Positions 35,586-47,355 are shown, numbered from the stretch's first letter. The stretch is 64,000 nucleotides of DNA from Sebastes aleutianus (GCA_916700875.1 CAKAKS010000062.1:20406126-20470125), one strand, 5' to 3'. Translations and numbers: made by a program. The notes: generated by a model from the sequence alone, not told the origin.

Positions 35586-38500
35586 ATGACAGACACAGAC
35601 CTTTATCAGGATGGTCAGAAGCCGAAGGGCGTATTCTCCACTTTAGTGGCCGATGGGGATTGGCTGTACGTTAAAGGAGAGTATAAGAAGGCTACAGACA
35701 GCTACACGACGGTGAGTAACGTTATTTAACTAGAACAAACTGAAGCTTTTCATCCTGCTGATAGCTACAGAACATTTTGGAATAAATACTTTATCCAAGG
35801 TTGTCAATGTAACTTCAGAATCAGCTTTAATGGCCTTTAAAGTGTTGCTGGGTATGCATTGCCCTCAATGTACACAGAAATAGACATAACAGCTAAGAAC
35901 GAGGACAACATGGGCATCCATGGATCACTTATATAGAATCTTCTTAACCTTTCTAGGGTACTTACTTAATTATTAATTATTATTTTCTACGTGCTGTTTT
36001 TTTTCTTCTTTTTCTTTTTTCTCTCTCTACATTTAATTAATGAATTAATTTACTTATTATTTATTTATTTATTAATTAATTAAATAATTAATTAAATAAT
36101 TTAAGGTTTATATCTTACCACCATGAACAATATTACTGTAGTACTTATTACTTTTAATTCTAACTAACGAATTAAATTAATTTAATTTAACTAATTATTA
36201 TATTTGTATGTTATCTTTTCTGTAACTTTATCTCTAGGGGTGGGAAGAAGGCTGGACCTGCCTCTGTGTGGGAGGCGATGTGTATGTGTGTATTTATGTA
36301 TGTACATATTAAATGTTAAATGTAAGATATCATTTATTTTTTTTGTATTATGGTACCGGTGTTATGTTTTTTTATGTTTGTTATGCTATGTTTGGAAAAA
36401 AAGGAATACAAAGAATTTTCCAAGAATAAGGACAACAAAGCTAGGCAAATAAAGGTAGTGGAAATGCAGATGTCTAACATGTGATCTGGCATTGCCCAAT
36501 GATTACAGAGTTTTGGAAATTACCCAAACTACCTCAGAAATTCAGGGATCCTAAAATGTGGATCTATAGGTGACTTGAGCCCAAATAATTAACTCTGTTA
36601 AGCACTTAGTAGGACTACAGCTGGGGAAAAAATGCATTTTAGTAAATAGTAAATCTGAACTCCCTCCCTCACAAAGACATTGTACTTTAGAGAAGATCCT
36701 CTGCTATGTAAGGAAAAGATCCATAATGTTTAGGAAGATTTGGGGAGCCGTATAGATGCCTTGACTCAACTCAAATGTGATGGCTGATACTCTATTGGTG
36801 TTTTACTTTCATCTGTACCTAATATTATTTTACATCTTAACAGGCATACTTTCAAACTGATGCTTTATACCTTTTTTTATAGTGTGCATTGTACGTTTTT
36901 TCATGTGCATTACTGTTTTTTTTCTTTTTCTTTCCTCCTATTTTTTTGTGTGTGTTTTGTTTTAATCAGTAGACCTAATGTTAAAAAATGTTGAATACAG
37001 AACAGCTCTGCCTGTATTTTCACCAATAAAAAAGCATTACAAATAAAGATAGGGGATCAACGAGACTATTATGTAGACATACTGAAAAACAAATAGGTGT
37101 AGGCTAAATATATAAATACATGTAAAAGGACCAACTGCATAGATACAATGTTTATATACAAGTCAAGTGTTTCTGTAAGTTGTAAACAATATAAATAGTG
37201 AAAAGAAATGCGCAAGTTAAAAACAATGTGTTTTTTAACTCTGAAAATATAATCAATAATGGCAGTAAGTGGATGTTAACTAATTTGAACTGTTCAACAG
37301 AGTGACGGTCTGTGGAAAGAAACTGTTCTTGTGTCTTTTAAAAGCATGTATGAATGACTCGCTTTTGGTCTTTTTGTTTAGGCACTGACTGTAAAGCCTG
37401 ATGACAAGACCTGCTTTGTTGGCCGATCCAAATGTTACCTGAGGATTGGGCAAGCCGAAAGCGCTTTACAAGATGCAGAGGCTTCACTCAAAGAAGACAA
37501 GTCATTTTTCGAGGTGAACTACAGATTACAAAAAAATGTTAATGCCTGTCACTGTCCAAAAAAATCTTCTTCAACGAAATAGCAGCCCTCAAGTTAACAC
37601 CCAATGTAAATGTGGGAGAAATTCTAAAAAGTGCAAACATTTATTTTATTGTGATTTTTTTAGGGATTGTACCAGAAGGCAGAGGCATTGTACTACATTG
37701 GAGAATTTGAATTTGCGCTGGTGTTTTACCACAGAGGACAAAAGCTACGGCCACAAATACAGGAGTTCAGACTGGGTATCCAGAAAGCACAGGAGGCCAT
37801 AGAAAAATCTATTGGCAGTAAGTAACTCAGTACTATTTTTCGATTTACACAAAATTATAGTCACAGCATATGAAAATCCTCCTCACAACTAAAACCATTT
37901 GTTCTTCTCTGGCATCTTCTAGGCCCTTCCTCTGTAAAACTGAAGATTAAGGGAGATCTGTCATTTCTCCAAAAAGATGAGGAGGTCAGTCTTTGTTGTA
38001 TTTAACAGGAAAATCTGGAGGTAGAACTGTTGTAAGAATAATTTTACACATACAAATCTTGTCCAGGAAGACCTGGTAACAATGGATGACTTTCATAGAT
38101 TGTACAGTTATTTTAAAGTTCATCCCTGACCTCCCTTTTGATGCACAATCTCATGTTTCTGAATGACTGGCGGGTAAAGAGCGCCCAGCCAATTGCTGCT
38201 ATTCAGGATCTGGCGACGGAGGAGAAACAGCAGAGCCAGAAGACCCCTAAGAGTGAGAGGACAACCAAACAACTACTGGGAGAATTTTACAGTGACAAGA
38301 AATATCTAGAAAACCTGCTTAAAGATGAAGGTACTATGTTATATTTTTTTATATTTTGCTTACTGTTCCTGTTCACACCTCATTGTGCTTTTGTTTCTCT
38401 GCATCTTTCATTCACTGGCAGATTTAGTACACCGTAGCTTCCTTCAGTCCTTGCTGTTCAACATGTTTATTTAAACCCACCTACTGTGATGTTTTTTCAC

Positions 38501-39935
38501 TTTTAATAGACTAATATTTAAAACTGTTACACAATGATCTGCAGATTTGGTGAAAGGAAAGATGAAAGGAGGGGAGCGACTGCAGGACGTCATCCAGGGC
38601 TGCCTCAAATACCTCGACAGCTGCACCGAGTTCTGGAACCAGGAGAAACCGATCTCTCCTCGGGAAAAGGAGCGTAAACGCAGCAAGCCCCGTCACCATG
38701 CGCCCTCTGAATCTGCTCAGTTTCTGCTGAAGAGCCTGGATGACATTGATGCAGGTAAGGCAGGCTTCTGTCTAAACTGCTTTCCTTCTTAGCCTAGAAA
38801 ATGCTCACTACATGTTTGTCGTCGTAGAGTTGGCATCTGGAAATTCAGAAGTTAGTCTCAAGAAGGCGATAAAAGTCATGAGGATGGTGCAGGTCTGGTC
38901 AGAGAAAGAGATGCCTGATAAGAAGGAGGTTTTGGGCAGCCTGCACAGTTGTATCGGGAACGCCTTGATCGAACTGGGAGACATGGACCAAGCTTTAGAG
39001 CATCATCAGAAAGACTTGGAGTTGGCTAAACAGTGGTGAGAATTTGAAGGAATGACACAATTGGGGTGTATGTGTTTTACAACAATGGTTCAGTAATGTT
39101 TCTTTTCAACAGCAAATTCCCAGATGCGATGTCTAGGGCTCTGGACAACATCGGACGGGTTTATGCCCAAGTTGGACAGTTCAAACAGGCCATTGAGTTG
39201 TAAGTACATTATGGAATAACAGCCTCACTTGTGTATTGCCGTTCTTTGCAAAACATGTTATTTTTATGGTAATCCTGCATAGTCACACCTCTCTCTACAT
39301 TGAAGTATGGCTATTGAAGATTAGTTTATTGGTTATTTCATTTTCTTTTCTCTGTATGTTTTCAATCCAGCTGGGAGAAGAAGATCCCCCTGGTCCGCAG
39401 TGGTTTAGAGAAGACGTGGTTGTTTCATGAGATTGGTCGGTGTTACCTGGAGCTCAGTCACCACGAAGAAGCTCGAGACTATGGCGTCCGTTCAGTTGCT
39501 GCGGCCAATGAAATCGCTGATGAGAAATGGCAGATTAATGCCAATGTTTTGGTGGCACAATCAGAACGTATGTTATTTATCTTTCTAATCTCTACAAAAT
39601 CAGTTACTGTGACATGTCAGCTAATTTGCTTGATGTTTAACTTGCTGTTGTCATTGTACAAACTACAGACCTCTGATCAATCAATTCCCTTCTGTTTCAT
39701 TAGTGAAACTTGGACACTATGAATTCTGTGTCTCCCACTTTGAGAGAGCCTTGACCCAAGCCAAACTGCAAGAAGACGACTCTGCCGCGAATGTCATTCA
39801 GAAGGTTCCCTCGCTGTTGTCATATGCTTCCCTTCACCATCTTTTCAGTTCCATTTAAAAACATTTTTTGATTGCTGACATGTATCATTCTGCTTTCAGG
39901 CCCTTGATGAAGCAAAGCTACACCTACCACAGTGA
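35586..39935 (+). CDS. odad4: Outer dynein arm docking complex subunit 4 (TTC25)
   Basis: Eleven coding exons: 35586-35711, 37382-37513, 37664-37817, 37923-37984, 38189-38330, 38545-38754, 38828-39035, 39113-39199, 39371-39567, 39704-39804 and 39900-39935. They join in frame to 484 residues. The protein is a TPR-repeat axonemal factor that helps dock outer dynein arms on doublet microtubules of motile cilia. Visible: N-terminal TPRs (ADGDWLYVKGEYKKATDSY; ALYYIGEFEFALVFYHRGQK), the conserved QLLGEFYSDKKYLENLL linker, then C-terminal TPRs (SCIGNALIELGDMDQALEHH; RALDNIGRVYAQVGQFKQAI; WLFHEIGRCYLEL). Human ODAD4 is about 670 residues; this one stops soon after ALDEAKLHLPQ and lacks the long charged tail. 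The exon-5 start has alternative AGs (38179 or 38188, both in frame). The donor after 39804 reads gttccc, weak. A poly(A) signal follows 60 bases after the stop. Confidence 0.93.
35820..37340. mobile_element. LINE remnant and other repeats in ODAD4 intron 1
   Basis: Begins with a retroposon-tail-like stretch (cagctttaatggcctttaa, about 35815), then AT-rich simple sequence (36040-36110, (ATTA)n). The open frame 36478-36573 is LINE-derived, and cagagtgacggtctgtggaa with gaaactgttcttgtgtct near 37300 is a common fish retroposon string. The intron is 1.7 kb. Confidence 0.5.
36478..36573 (+). pseudogene. L1-like LINE ORF2 fragment
   Basis: Thirty-one codons containing HVIWHCPMITEFW, the H..W.CP.I..FW motif near the C terminus of L1-type ORF2 proteins, then a stop at 36571. 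Short and broken, in ODAD4 intron 1. Confidence 0.55.
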
Positions 39936-39993
39936 GGATGTCCTCGGTCAAGATTTACAGTGCTTCAGAAAGTTGATATAACGAAAAGAGACC

Positions 39994-39999
39994 AATAAA
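39994..39999 (+). terminator. ODAD4 polyadenylation signal
   Basis: AATAAA 59 bases after the TGA at 39933-39935. A second AATAAA lies near 40182. Confidence 0.6.
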
Positions 40000-40009
40000 A
40001 GTTATCAAA

Positions 40010-41142
40010 GTCATGTAAAAATGCTGCTTAAAATGCATGAATGCATTCTGACGAAAGCCTTTGAAACACATTTTTGATATAAATTGGCTGATGAATAAGA
40101 CCCAGTATCTGCTTATAGGTCTTGATATTTGGAGTGGTACCTTCTCAAATGTCAAAATACAAACAGTCCAGTATGCAACACAAATAAAAACCAAGCACTG
40201 GACCTCAGGGTTCTCCTTTATAAGATCATACTGTGAAATTCATATTTGGAGCATTGGTCTCACTATAGACAGTAGTGAATTGTGCAAAGGTATACTGTTC
40301 TCCGAAGTAAAACGAAACATGTATTTGGGGAAGTGTTTCAAAGTAATATAATTATACAGAGAAATCTTATCACACACTTTGACATGCAAACTGCAACCCG
40401 CCATGAAGTCCTTTTGATAACTTGAAAGTTCCTCATACAGAGCTGCAGTTGTTGCAGGGAACTTCCTCTTGTCACATCTCTATTACATCTGGCACCAGCT
40501 GGCACACACGGTGTGATTTACATACAGAGGACTGCTTCCTGCAGGGTTTACACTAACATCAGTGTATTGTTTGTGTGTAGATCAGAGACAGTAGAATTAA
40601 AATGTATGGTCATTGCCGGTTGTTTGAATGCACCTCCCTTAGTCTGAAATTTTGATAATGAACAAAGCACAATAGTGTATCTTTCAATTAAAAGGGTTTG
40701 GTCATGTTCCTAAACTGAAGTCTTCATAAATGTTGTTACTGTGTGTTTATCTAAATCACTGTAGTCTTGTTGCTCTTTGTCTCTGAGGCCTAATTCCAAT
40801 GACATTCACTATTGTATTGTATGGTATTGGTGCTCTAGGCGAAATTCAGATTCGGACCCCCCAGAACCCTAACCCTAGCCCCGTAAACCGCAACAAACAT
40901 CAGACATCACAAAAGGTTTACAGACAAAAATCAAGATTTATATTTATATTTATAATAATATAAATTAACAATTGGTCCCTGATATTGTTGACCTAAAAGC
41001 GTTTAGTCAGTTTCACTACAATTTACACTTTTATCAACAAAAAAGTGTGGCTGGGCAGATTAAAAATTGTAATGGAGTTACAGGGGTTAAAAGGGTATTT
41101 CTTTCTTTCTATATTTATTTATTTGCCCACCTGCATTTGTTT
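40010..41142. other. Intergenic between ODAD4 and CNP
   Basis: AT-rich, no gene or clear repeat boundary seen; a cagaaccctaaccctagccc string near 40863 resembles telomere-type repeats for only two units. Confidence 0.35.
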
Positions 41143-41400
41143 TTAAAGTGGCAGTAGGCAGTATATTTTTGGCATCATTGGGCAAAAATTCCATAATAAC
41201 CTTTCAGCATATTGTAATTCAAGTGTTTTGAGGGAAAACTAGACTTCTGCACATCCTCATGGCTCTGTTTTCAGGCTTTAGAAAATCTAGCCCGTGACGG
41301 GAGACTTTGACCAATCACTGATCATTTAATTGGCTATGCTCCGGTCATGTGATCAGAACTTGGCGTTCCTTCACCAGATTTCACGATGGCGGCGGCGTTA
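41143..41400. mobile_element. TTAA-type MITE, left end and part of body
   Basis: TTAA at 41143 is followed by agtggcagtaggcagtatat and a familiar fish repeat body (ccgtgacgggagactttgac, gctccggtcatgtgatcag). The right terminus is not found; truncated near a ggcggcggcgtta string. Confidence 0.5.
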
Positions 41401-41477
41401 ATCTATAATAATACATAATTTATTCGTTGATTATATTTTGTATTAATAATCTGAATCGGTAAAATTATTAAATCAAT

Positions 41478-41635
41478 GTAGTGGAGTATAAAGTACAATA
41501 TTTCCCTCTGAGATGTACTGGAGTAGAAGTATCAGAACATGGAAATACTCAAGTAAAGTACAAGTACCTCAAAATTGTATTTAAGTACTGTACTTGAGTA
41601 AATGTACTTAGTTACTTTCCACCATTGAGTACAAG
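41478..41635. mobile_element. Fragment of a family with agtggtggaa-type ends
   Basis: Contains tttccctctgagatgtact, ggagtagaagtatcagaa and a terminal agttactttccaccattg. The same body and end occur at 48960-49328, so this is a truncated copy. Confidence 0.5.
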
Positions 41636-42059
41636 TTATACTGATGTGTTTTTCTAAGCATTCTTTATTGCTCCTGTTGGAATAAAATAATTGTTTATTA
41701 TTTTGATAATTAATAACTATAATAATTATTTAACTGAAAAGTAGTAATGTGTTTTTGATACCTTCACTTTTTTGCATTAAATCATACCGGGATGTTTGCT
41801 GAAATTGATTGGATGTGTTACAGCCCTACCTAGAACAAATTTCCTCCAGCCGCCACTGTATACGTATAATAATTATAAGAAATTCTAATATAAAAATAAT
41901 AAAATAAAAAAGAGAGAAATAAATACAATAATAAAATTATATTATTAATAACTTAATAATCATGTAGCAAATTAAATACATGAACACATTTCTTATTGTT
42001 TTTCAATTTTGTAGTTATTTATTTATTTATTTATTTTTAATCTTCTCCAGTGGCGTCCT

Positions 42060-42299
42060 TCCGGTCTTCAGGGGCGTGTCCGTGGCCCCGCCCAGTTTGC
42101 GCGTTCACGGAAATTTCCGTTTTTCCTTCTTGAAGAGTGAAGCGGGTGCACGTCTGTGTGTGTGTGTGTGTGCAGAGCTTTGCCTTGTCATTGTATCCAG
42201 AGAGAGAGAAACGCGTGGTCAGCTCAGCAGCACCACCGACAGACACACAGACAGACAGACAGACAGCTCCACAGCTCCACACTGCAGCAGCCTGAACTG
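42060..42299 (+). promoter_or_regulatory. CNP promoter and non-coding first exon
   Basis: A GC-rich patch with ggggcgtgtccgtggccc and ccccgccc (GC-box type) is followed by a probable 5' UTR exon ending cctgaactg/gtaagc at 42299. The acceptor before the coding exon is at 44133. The exon contains a (TG)n run at 42154-42172 and an (ACAG)n run at 42239-42267. No TATA box seen. Confidence 0.5.
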
Positions 42300-43562
42300 G
42301 TAAGCTTGCTGGCATTTATACCAAACAATAGCCTCTTCACATCAACACAGCATGCTACATCTCACCCGTATTATCTTATTTACACACAAACAAACCTACA
42401 ATAAGTCGCTCTAATAACATGCAGTGCTTTATGTGTAGCTTGTTTAGACGTGGCGCTAGATGTAGACGTACTAAATTAACTGGCTGCAGAGCTAAATTGT
42501 TTTTGTCTGTCGTGCTAACAACGTGAGGCTGCTCACCACTCCCAGCCTGGCCACATTGTGCCTTTAACAACATGAAAATGTGCAAGGACTGTTGTTTTTC
42601 TCTGCTTTAAACAACAGCTGAGCTCATTTGACGCGGTTTTAGACGCTTATTTTAAAAATAATGTGTAATATAATTAGTCTAAACTTGATTTTTAACAAAA
42701 AGATAACCTCTCTCTCTCACTGCGCCATTTACTGCTACTGTAAAGCAAGGCAAGCTTTATTTGTAGAGCACATTTCAGTAACAGGGCAATTCAAAGTGCT
42801 TTAAATAAACATTCAAGAACAGTGCAGAAGAATATTAAGACATAATTAAAACAGTTATAAAAACATTAAAGATTAGAAAATAAAAACAAGCTAAAAATAG
42901 AAGCTAGAATAGAGTATAACACACAAGAGTAAAAGCTCTAGTGCAGTATAAGATCATTATAAGATCACTGTACCTTGCTTGTTTATCGACTGAGAGAAAG
43001 AAAGTACTAAAATGTCCCTGTTTGCACATCTGTTCAGTTTCGTTTATTGTGTTTATTCCCTTGCTGTAAAAATACTGCGTCTAATGTTTGTCTTTGTGGT
43101 TGAGAGCTTCCCCTTCTGTCTCATGACACGATGTAGGTTTCACTATCATGTGTTTAAATCCAACCTTTAGCAATAAATCTGGCATTTAAATTTTAAACAA
43201 AAGCCTGCTGCCACACAGCCTGGTGGAGGTCGCAATACTACAGGATGAAGTAATCAGCCTCCTGTTTATTTAACTACCCTTTGTCTGTTGTGCTGGCATG
43301 GTTTTGGCAAAGTTAATTTAGCTAATGCAAGATTTGAATATGTCAGTAATGCTTGCGTGTCTGTAGCACTTGGTCTTTGTGTTCTTAGCAAAATTCAAAT
43401 TAAGATGAGCTGTAAGTGCCAAAATTACATGTTGCCACCACCCCTACTGTATGCACAAGAGTACAACACCCCTACTGAACACAGATGGACATCAGAGCTT
43501 TAAGGTTGTTGCACAGTCATTGGATTGGATTGCATCAGATGTCCCTACACATCCAAAATTTG

Positions 43563-43605
<43 letters not shown>

Positions 43606-44133
43606 ATCCACCCCTTACTAATACATTCATTTATTTTGAGTAACTTCCTGTTTTGAGACACAACGACCACAATGAGTCCTTATAAAACGATTAGATTTTA
43701 GCCTCTAAAAGAGCACACGTGACTATGAATGTTTTAAATAGTGCTGGTTAAAGAACCTACTTCATCAAAATTAAATATTAGGGATGCACCGATATCGGTG
43801 GTTTTTTATTAACATCATTTACTTTTACTTTCAATACTTCAAGTACTTTTAATATCAGAAAATTACATTTGATACTTAAGTAAACAAAACACTTTGAGAC
43901 TTTTACTCAAGTAGTATTCTAATAGGTGACTTTAACTTCTACTAAAGTCATTTTCTTAGTTAGATATCTGTACTTTTACTCTCAAGTGTGGCTTTCAGGT
44001 ACTTCATCCAGCACTTAGGTTAACACAGGGCAAAAGTTGCTGAAGCTCGTATGTTTTTAATAGTTTTCGCGATTTCAGTCGTCGGTGGTCTAAATCGCCA
44101 ATTTCTCTCTTTCTTTTATTTTCCGCATTTAAG
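42300..44133. other. CNP 5' intron with several repeats
   Basis: About 42742-42990 starts gcaaggcaagctttatttgt and agagcacatttcag, then caattcaaagtgctttaaat, a common fish repeat. 43565-43599 is a (TA)n microsatellite. Near 43775 gggatgcaccgatatcgg and then strings of acttttactttcaa are further transposon fragments. No coding signal. Confidence 0.5.
43565..43599. repeat. (TA)n microsatellite
   Basis: About seventeen TA units in the CNP 5' intron. Confidence 0.9.
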
Positions 44134-44137
44134 GTAC

Positions 44138-44182
44138 ATGGTGGTGTGTAAAGTCAGACTTATAACCAAACATGGACGGTGA
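44138..44182 (+). CDS. Upstream ORF overlapping the CNP start
   Basis: If the exon begins after the AG at 44133, the first ATG (44138) opens a 14-codon frame MVVCKVRLITKHGR with TGA at 44180-44182, overlapping the main ATG (44172) in a different frame. Context gtacATGG is good. Such an overlapping uORF would normally lower translation from the main start. Whether the transcript includes it depends on the splice site, which is predicted. Confidence 0.4.
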   Translation: MVVCKVRLITKHGR

Positions 44183-47100
44183 CAAGAGTGGCGAGGTTTT
44201 GGATGCGTCAGAGACTCCACAGCAAGAGGAGACTGAAATGGAAAAAGAGGTTTCGTCAAAATTGGAGACACCAGAGGAATTCACAGAGCCTGAGAAGCCA
44301 CCAGCTGCTGCCGAAGAGCCCGAGCAGCTGGCAGTGAACGGTCATGACATAGAAGTCATAAACGTGAAAGAAACAGAAGAGTTGATTGTGACCGAAAATG
44401 TTACGCTGTCTGAGGAAAAAACAGAAATGGAGATTGAGGACAGAGAGAAATCTGAAATGGAGCCTGACGCTGGTGCGGTGGCACCACCAGAACCAGATGA
44501 GTCATCTGAAAAGATCTCTGACCCAGTTGCAGCTTTAGACACAGCACCAGAAAACACCCAGCCGGAGCCAGAGAATGACCCAGAACCTTTGCCTGTGCAA
44601 ACATTACTGCCCGAGAGTGCCCCTGAACCGGAGCCAGAGAAATTGGCAGAATCACTTCCACAGGCTGAACTAGAAGAGCAAACATTACCTGAACCAACCA
44701 TGCTGCAGCCGCCAGTAGATACACAACCACCAAGCCAAGAGGAGAAAGTGTCCGAACAACAGGAGACAGAATTGCAGACCACAATGGAAACTGGGGTAGA
44801 AGAAGTTCCCAAAGAGGAGGTGGCAGTGAAAGATGTCGCAGCTGAGCCTACAAAGGAAGTGGAGGAAGAAAAACCAGCAGAGACTGTGTTGGTGGCAGAC
44901 GTTTCCCCAGAAAAACCAGCAGAGACTGTGTTGGTGGCAGACGTTTCCCCAGAAAAACCAACAGGAGTGGTGACATTAAAGGAGGAGGCAGCAGCTGAAA
45001 TTGGAGATGTGAAACCTGCAGATGAAGAGAAGGAAGCTGAACCAGAAAAGTCTGATACTGTGACGGTAGCTGAAGCAGCAGAAGGTGATAAAGCTGAGAA
45101 GACTGACGCAGAAGAGGATCCAGTCCCTGCGCCTGGCTCCCTGTCCTTCGCCCTCCTGGAACGAGAGCAGACCAAAGATGCCCTGCGAACCTCTCGTACC
45201 CTCGTTGTCCTCAGAGGCCTTCCGGGAAGCGGTAAAAGCTTCTTGGCACGCGCCATAGCCGATGCCTACAAAGACCACTGCTCTGTCCTCTCTGCTGACA
45301 ACCACGGTGTGAAGCCAGAGAGTCCAGAATCATCCGTGGAAGGATACAAGGCTCTGGATGAGGCCGTGGTGGCCTGCTGCAGTGCAGGAACAGCCTCCTC
45401 CGTGCTGATGGTGGTGGACGACACCAACCTCACCCAGGACCGGCTGGCCCGCCTGGGGGAGATCGCCGAGCAGCACCACCTTGTCGCTGTCTTTTTGGAG
45501 CCGCGTACTGAATGGAGCAAAGATCCGGCACAGCTGAGCAAGAAGACCAGGCGTGGACTGGAGGAGGCCCAACTGGAAGCCATGAAAGGTTCACTGGAGG
45601 AAATGTCCCTTCCTCTTTACTTCGGCTGGTTTCTTCTCTCCTCCATCCAGGACAAGGTTCGGTGCACATCGATGGACTTCCTGAAAACGCTGGACACCTT
45701 GGAGGCCTTCAAGAAACACCTGATTGACTGTGAGTGTGTTTAAAGTTATTAAGTCTTTAAGCAGATTGATTTCTAAAAGCTTTTGGCATGACTAAGATGT
45801 AACTGATCTTGCTTTGTGTTTCCAGTCACTGGGAAAGCTGAGAAGGAGGTGGATTTGGAGCAGTACTTTCAAGCCAAAGGAAGCCTCCATTGCACTACAA
45901 AATACTGTGACTATGGAAAAGCAGAGGGTGCCAAAGAGTATGCACAGAATCCAGTAAGAAACCTGTCATTTACTTGTTTGCTTCTAGATTATTTTTTTTT
46001 TGCTGTAAGGGCCCATGTCCACCGAAGCATTTGTTTTCCCAGACGCCATGCGCTCTTCTGAAAACAACATAGCTGGGAGCGCTTTTCAGGCGCTTTGCAG
46101 CTATGATGTGGAATATCCACATAAGTAAACATGTCGGCACAAGGTAGATTGCTTGCTCTGGCCCTTGCTCTGGATGAAGGGAAGGTTGAAGCACGTAAGG
46201 AAGGAGGACGGATCTGCCGATCTATATGGGTTCATGAGATTTTGTGGGCGAGGAAATATCTCGGCGAGTACGATCGTTTGGTTCAGATTCAGATCAAATT
46301 TACTATCCCACGTGTGGAAATTTGTTTGGTCCAGTGCTCCAGACATGATCAGACATGATACTGTAGAAACAATAAAAACAACAGCATGACTTGCACAGTA
46401 AGACCACAACATGCTACTAATAATAAACACATTTGATCACATCTTTGTGGTAGGCTATTTGTCCCGCCCCTCCTCCACTAGGATTGGACGGCTGGGTAAA
46501 AATTGATAGTGACGAGCGCAGCTTTTTATCCAAAGTTGAACATATTTCAACTCTCGGCAACTTGGAAAAAAACAGCAAACATGCAGAATTAACGCTCAGC
46601 ACCGTGTCGCGCTACTGGGGTGCTGCTTACCATAGTGTAAATACGCAGCGCTCCCATTGCAAAGCATTAAAAAAATATGCTGGCCTCAGGAAAAAACGCT
46701 TTGGTGGACACGGCCCCTAGGTAACCAGATAAATATATATCTGATGGCTACATATGTCTGTAGGCATGTTCATGTATTACTTCATTTTATTTCATGCATT
46801 GTTGAGGGAACATTTCAAAGAGCAACATCCTAGCAGAGTAATTTGACTATATTAAAACGTTAATGAGTGATATTTCCTTATCATTTCCATTTCTCCTCTC
46901 TCCAGGCTGTTAAAGATTTCTACGGTTCTGTGTTCGAGCTGTCACTGAGTGCACTCTTTGTGACTCCTCGCACAGTCGGTGCCAGAGTGTCCCTCACCGA
47001 GGAGCAGCTTTTGCTGTGGCCAGCTGATGCCGAAAAGGAGGCGGGGTCCGCCTCCCTGCCTCTGGGAAGCCGCGCCCACGTTACTCTAGGATGTGCCGAA

Positions 47101-47355
47101 GGCGTTCAGCCGGTTCAAACGGGTGTGGATCTGCTCCAGATCCTGGCCCTGCAGCAGGAGGGCCAGCAGGGGGAGCTCATCGAGGAGATGGAGCTCGGCT
47201 CGCTGACCTATTACGGCGAGGGGAGGTGGCTGCTCAGTCTCAGAGAGCCCATCTGCTCCCCAGCCTGCTTCTCCAGCATCTACGAGCCCAAGGAGCTCGA
47301 GCCGACCAAAAAAGAGCCAGAGAAGAAAAAGAAGCAGAAGTGCACCATACTGTAG
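44172..47355 (+). CDS. cnp: 2',3'-cyclic-nucleotide 3'-phosphodiesterase, RICH-type with long acidic N terminus
   Basis: Three coding exons: 44172-45729, 45826-45953 and 46906-47355, joining to 711 residues; mammalian CNP is about 400-420. Residues 1 to about 320 are very rich in Glu, Pro, Ala and Val, the acidic domain known from fish RICH proteins (regeneration-induced CNPase homologues of axotomised retinal ganglion cells). Then follow a P-loop GLPGSGKS (349-356) in a polynucleotide-kinase-like domain, DDTNLTQDRL, and the 2H phosphodiesterase domain with catalytic HCTT (541-544) and HVTL (620-623), 79 residues apart as in mammals. It converts 2',3'-cyclic nucleotides to 2'-nucleotides. The end is KKKKQKCTIL, a basic patch plus CAAX box for prenylation and membrane attachment. 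An upstream ORF overlaps the start, and a 42-bp tandem duplication lies in the acidic domain. The AATAAA is at 48365. Confidence 0.95.
44867..44950 (+). repeat. Perfect 42-bp coding tandem duplication in CNP
   Basis: Two adjacent identical 42-bp units (44867-44908, 44909-44950) encode two copies of KPAETVLVADVSPE, and a third partial unit continues (EKPTGV). The perfect identity points to a recent, possibly polymorphic, in-frame duplication. Confidence 0.9.
46009..46718. mobile_element. MITE with ggccgtgtccacc-type inverted ends (Harbinger-like?)
   Basis: Left end GGGCCCATGTCCACCGAAGC, right end GCTTTGGTGGACACGGCCCC, inverted matches. The possible 3-bp flanks are taa/tag, which would fit PIF/Harbinger but is weak evidence. 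About 710 bp without a recognisable transposase. In CNP intron between 45953 and 46906. Confidence 0.7.

Noticed and set aside
40850..40885. Interstitial telomeric repeat (ccctaaccctag)
   Set aside because: Only about two units; too short to support an interstitial telomere.
44342..45256. 304-codon open frame on the minus strand, Ser/Thr/Gly-rich
   Set aside because: Exact antisense shadow of the Glu/Pro-rich coding sequence of CNP; low complexity, no domain, no splice or promoter context.
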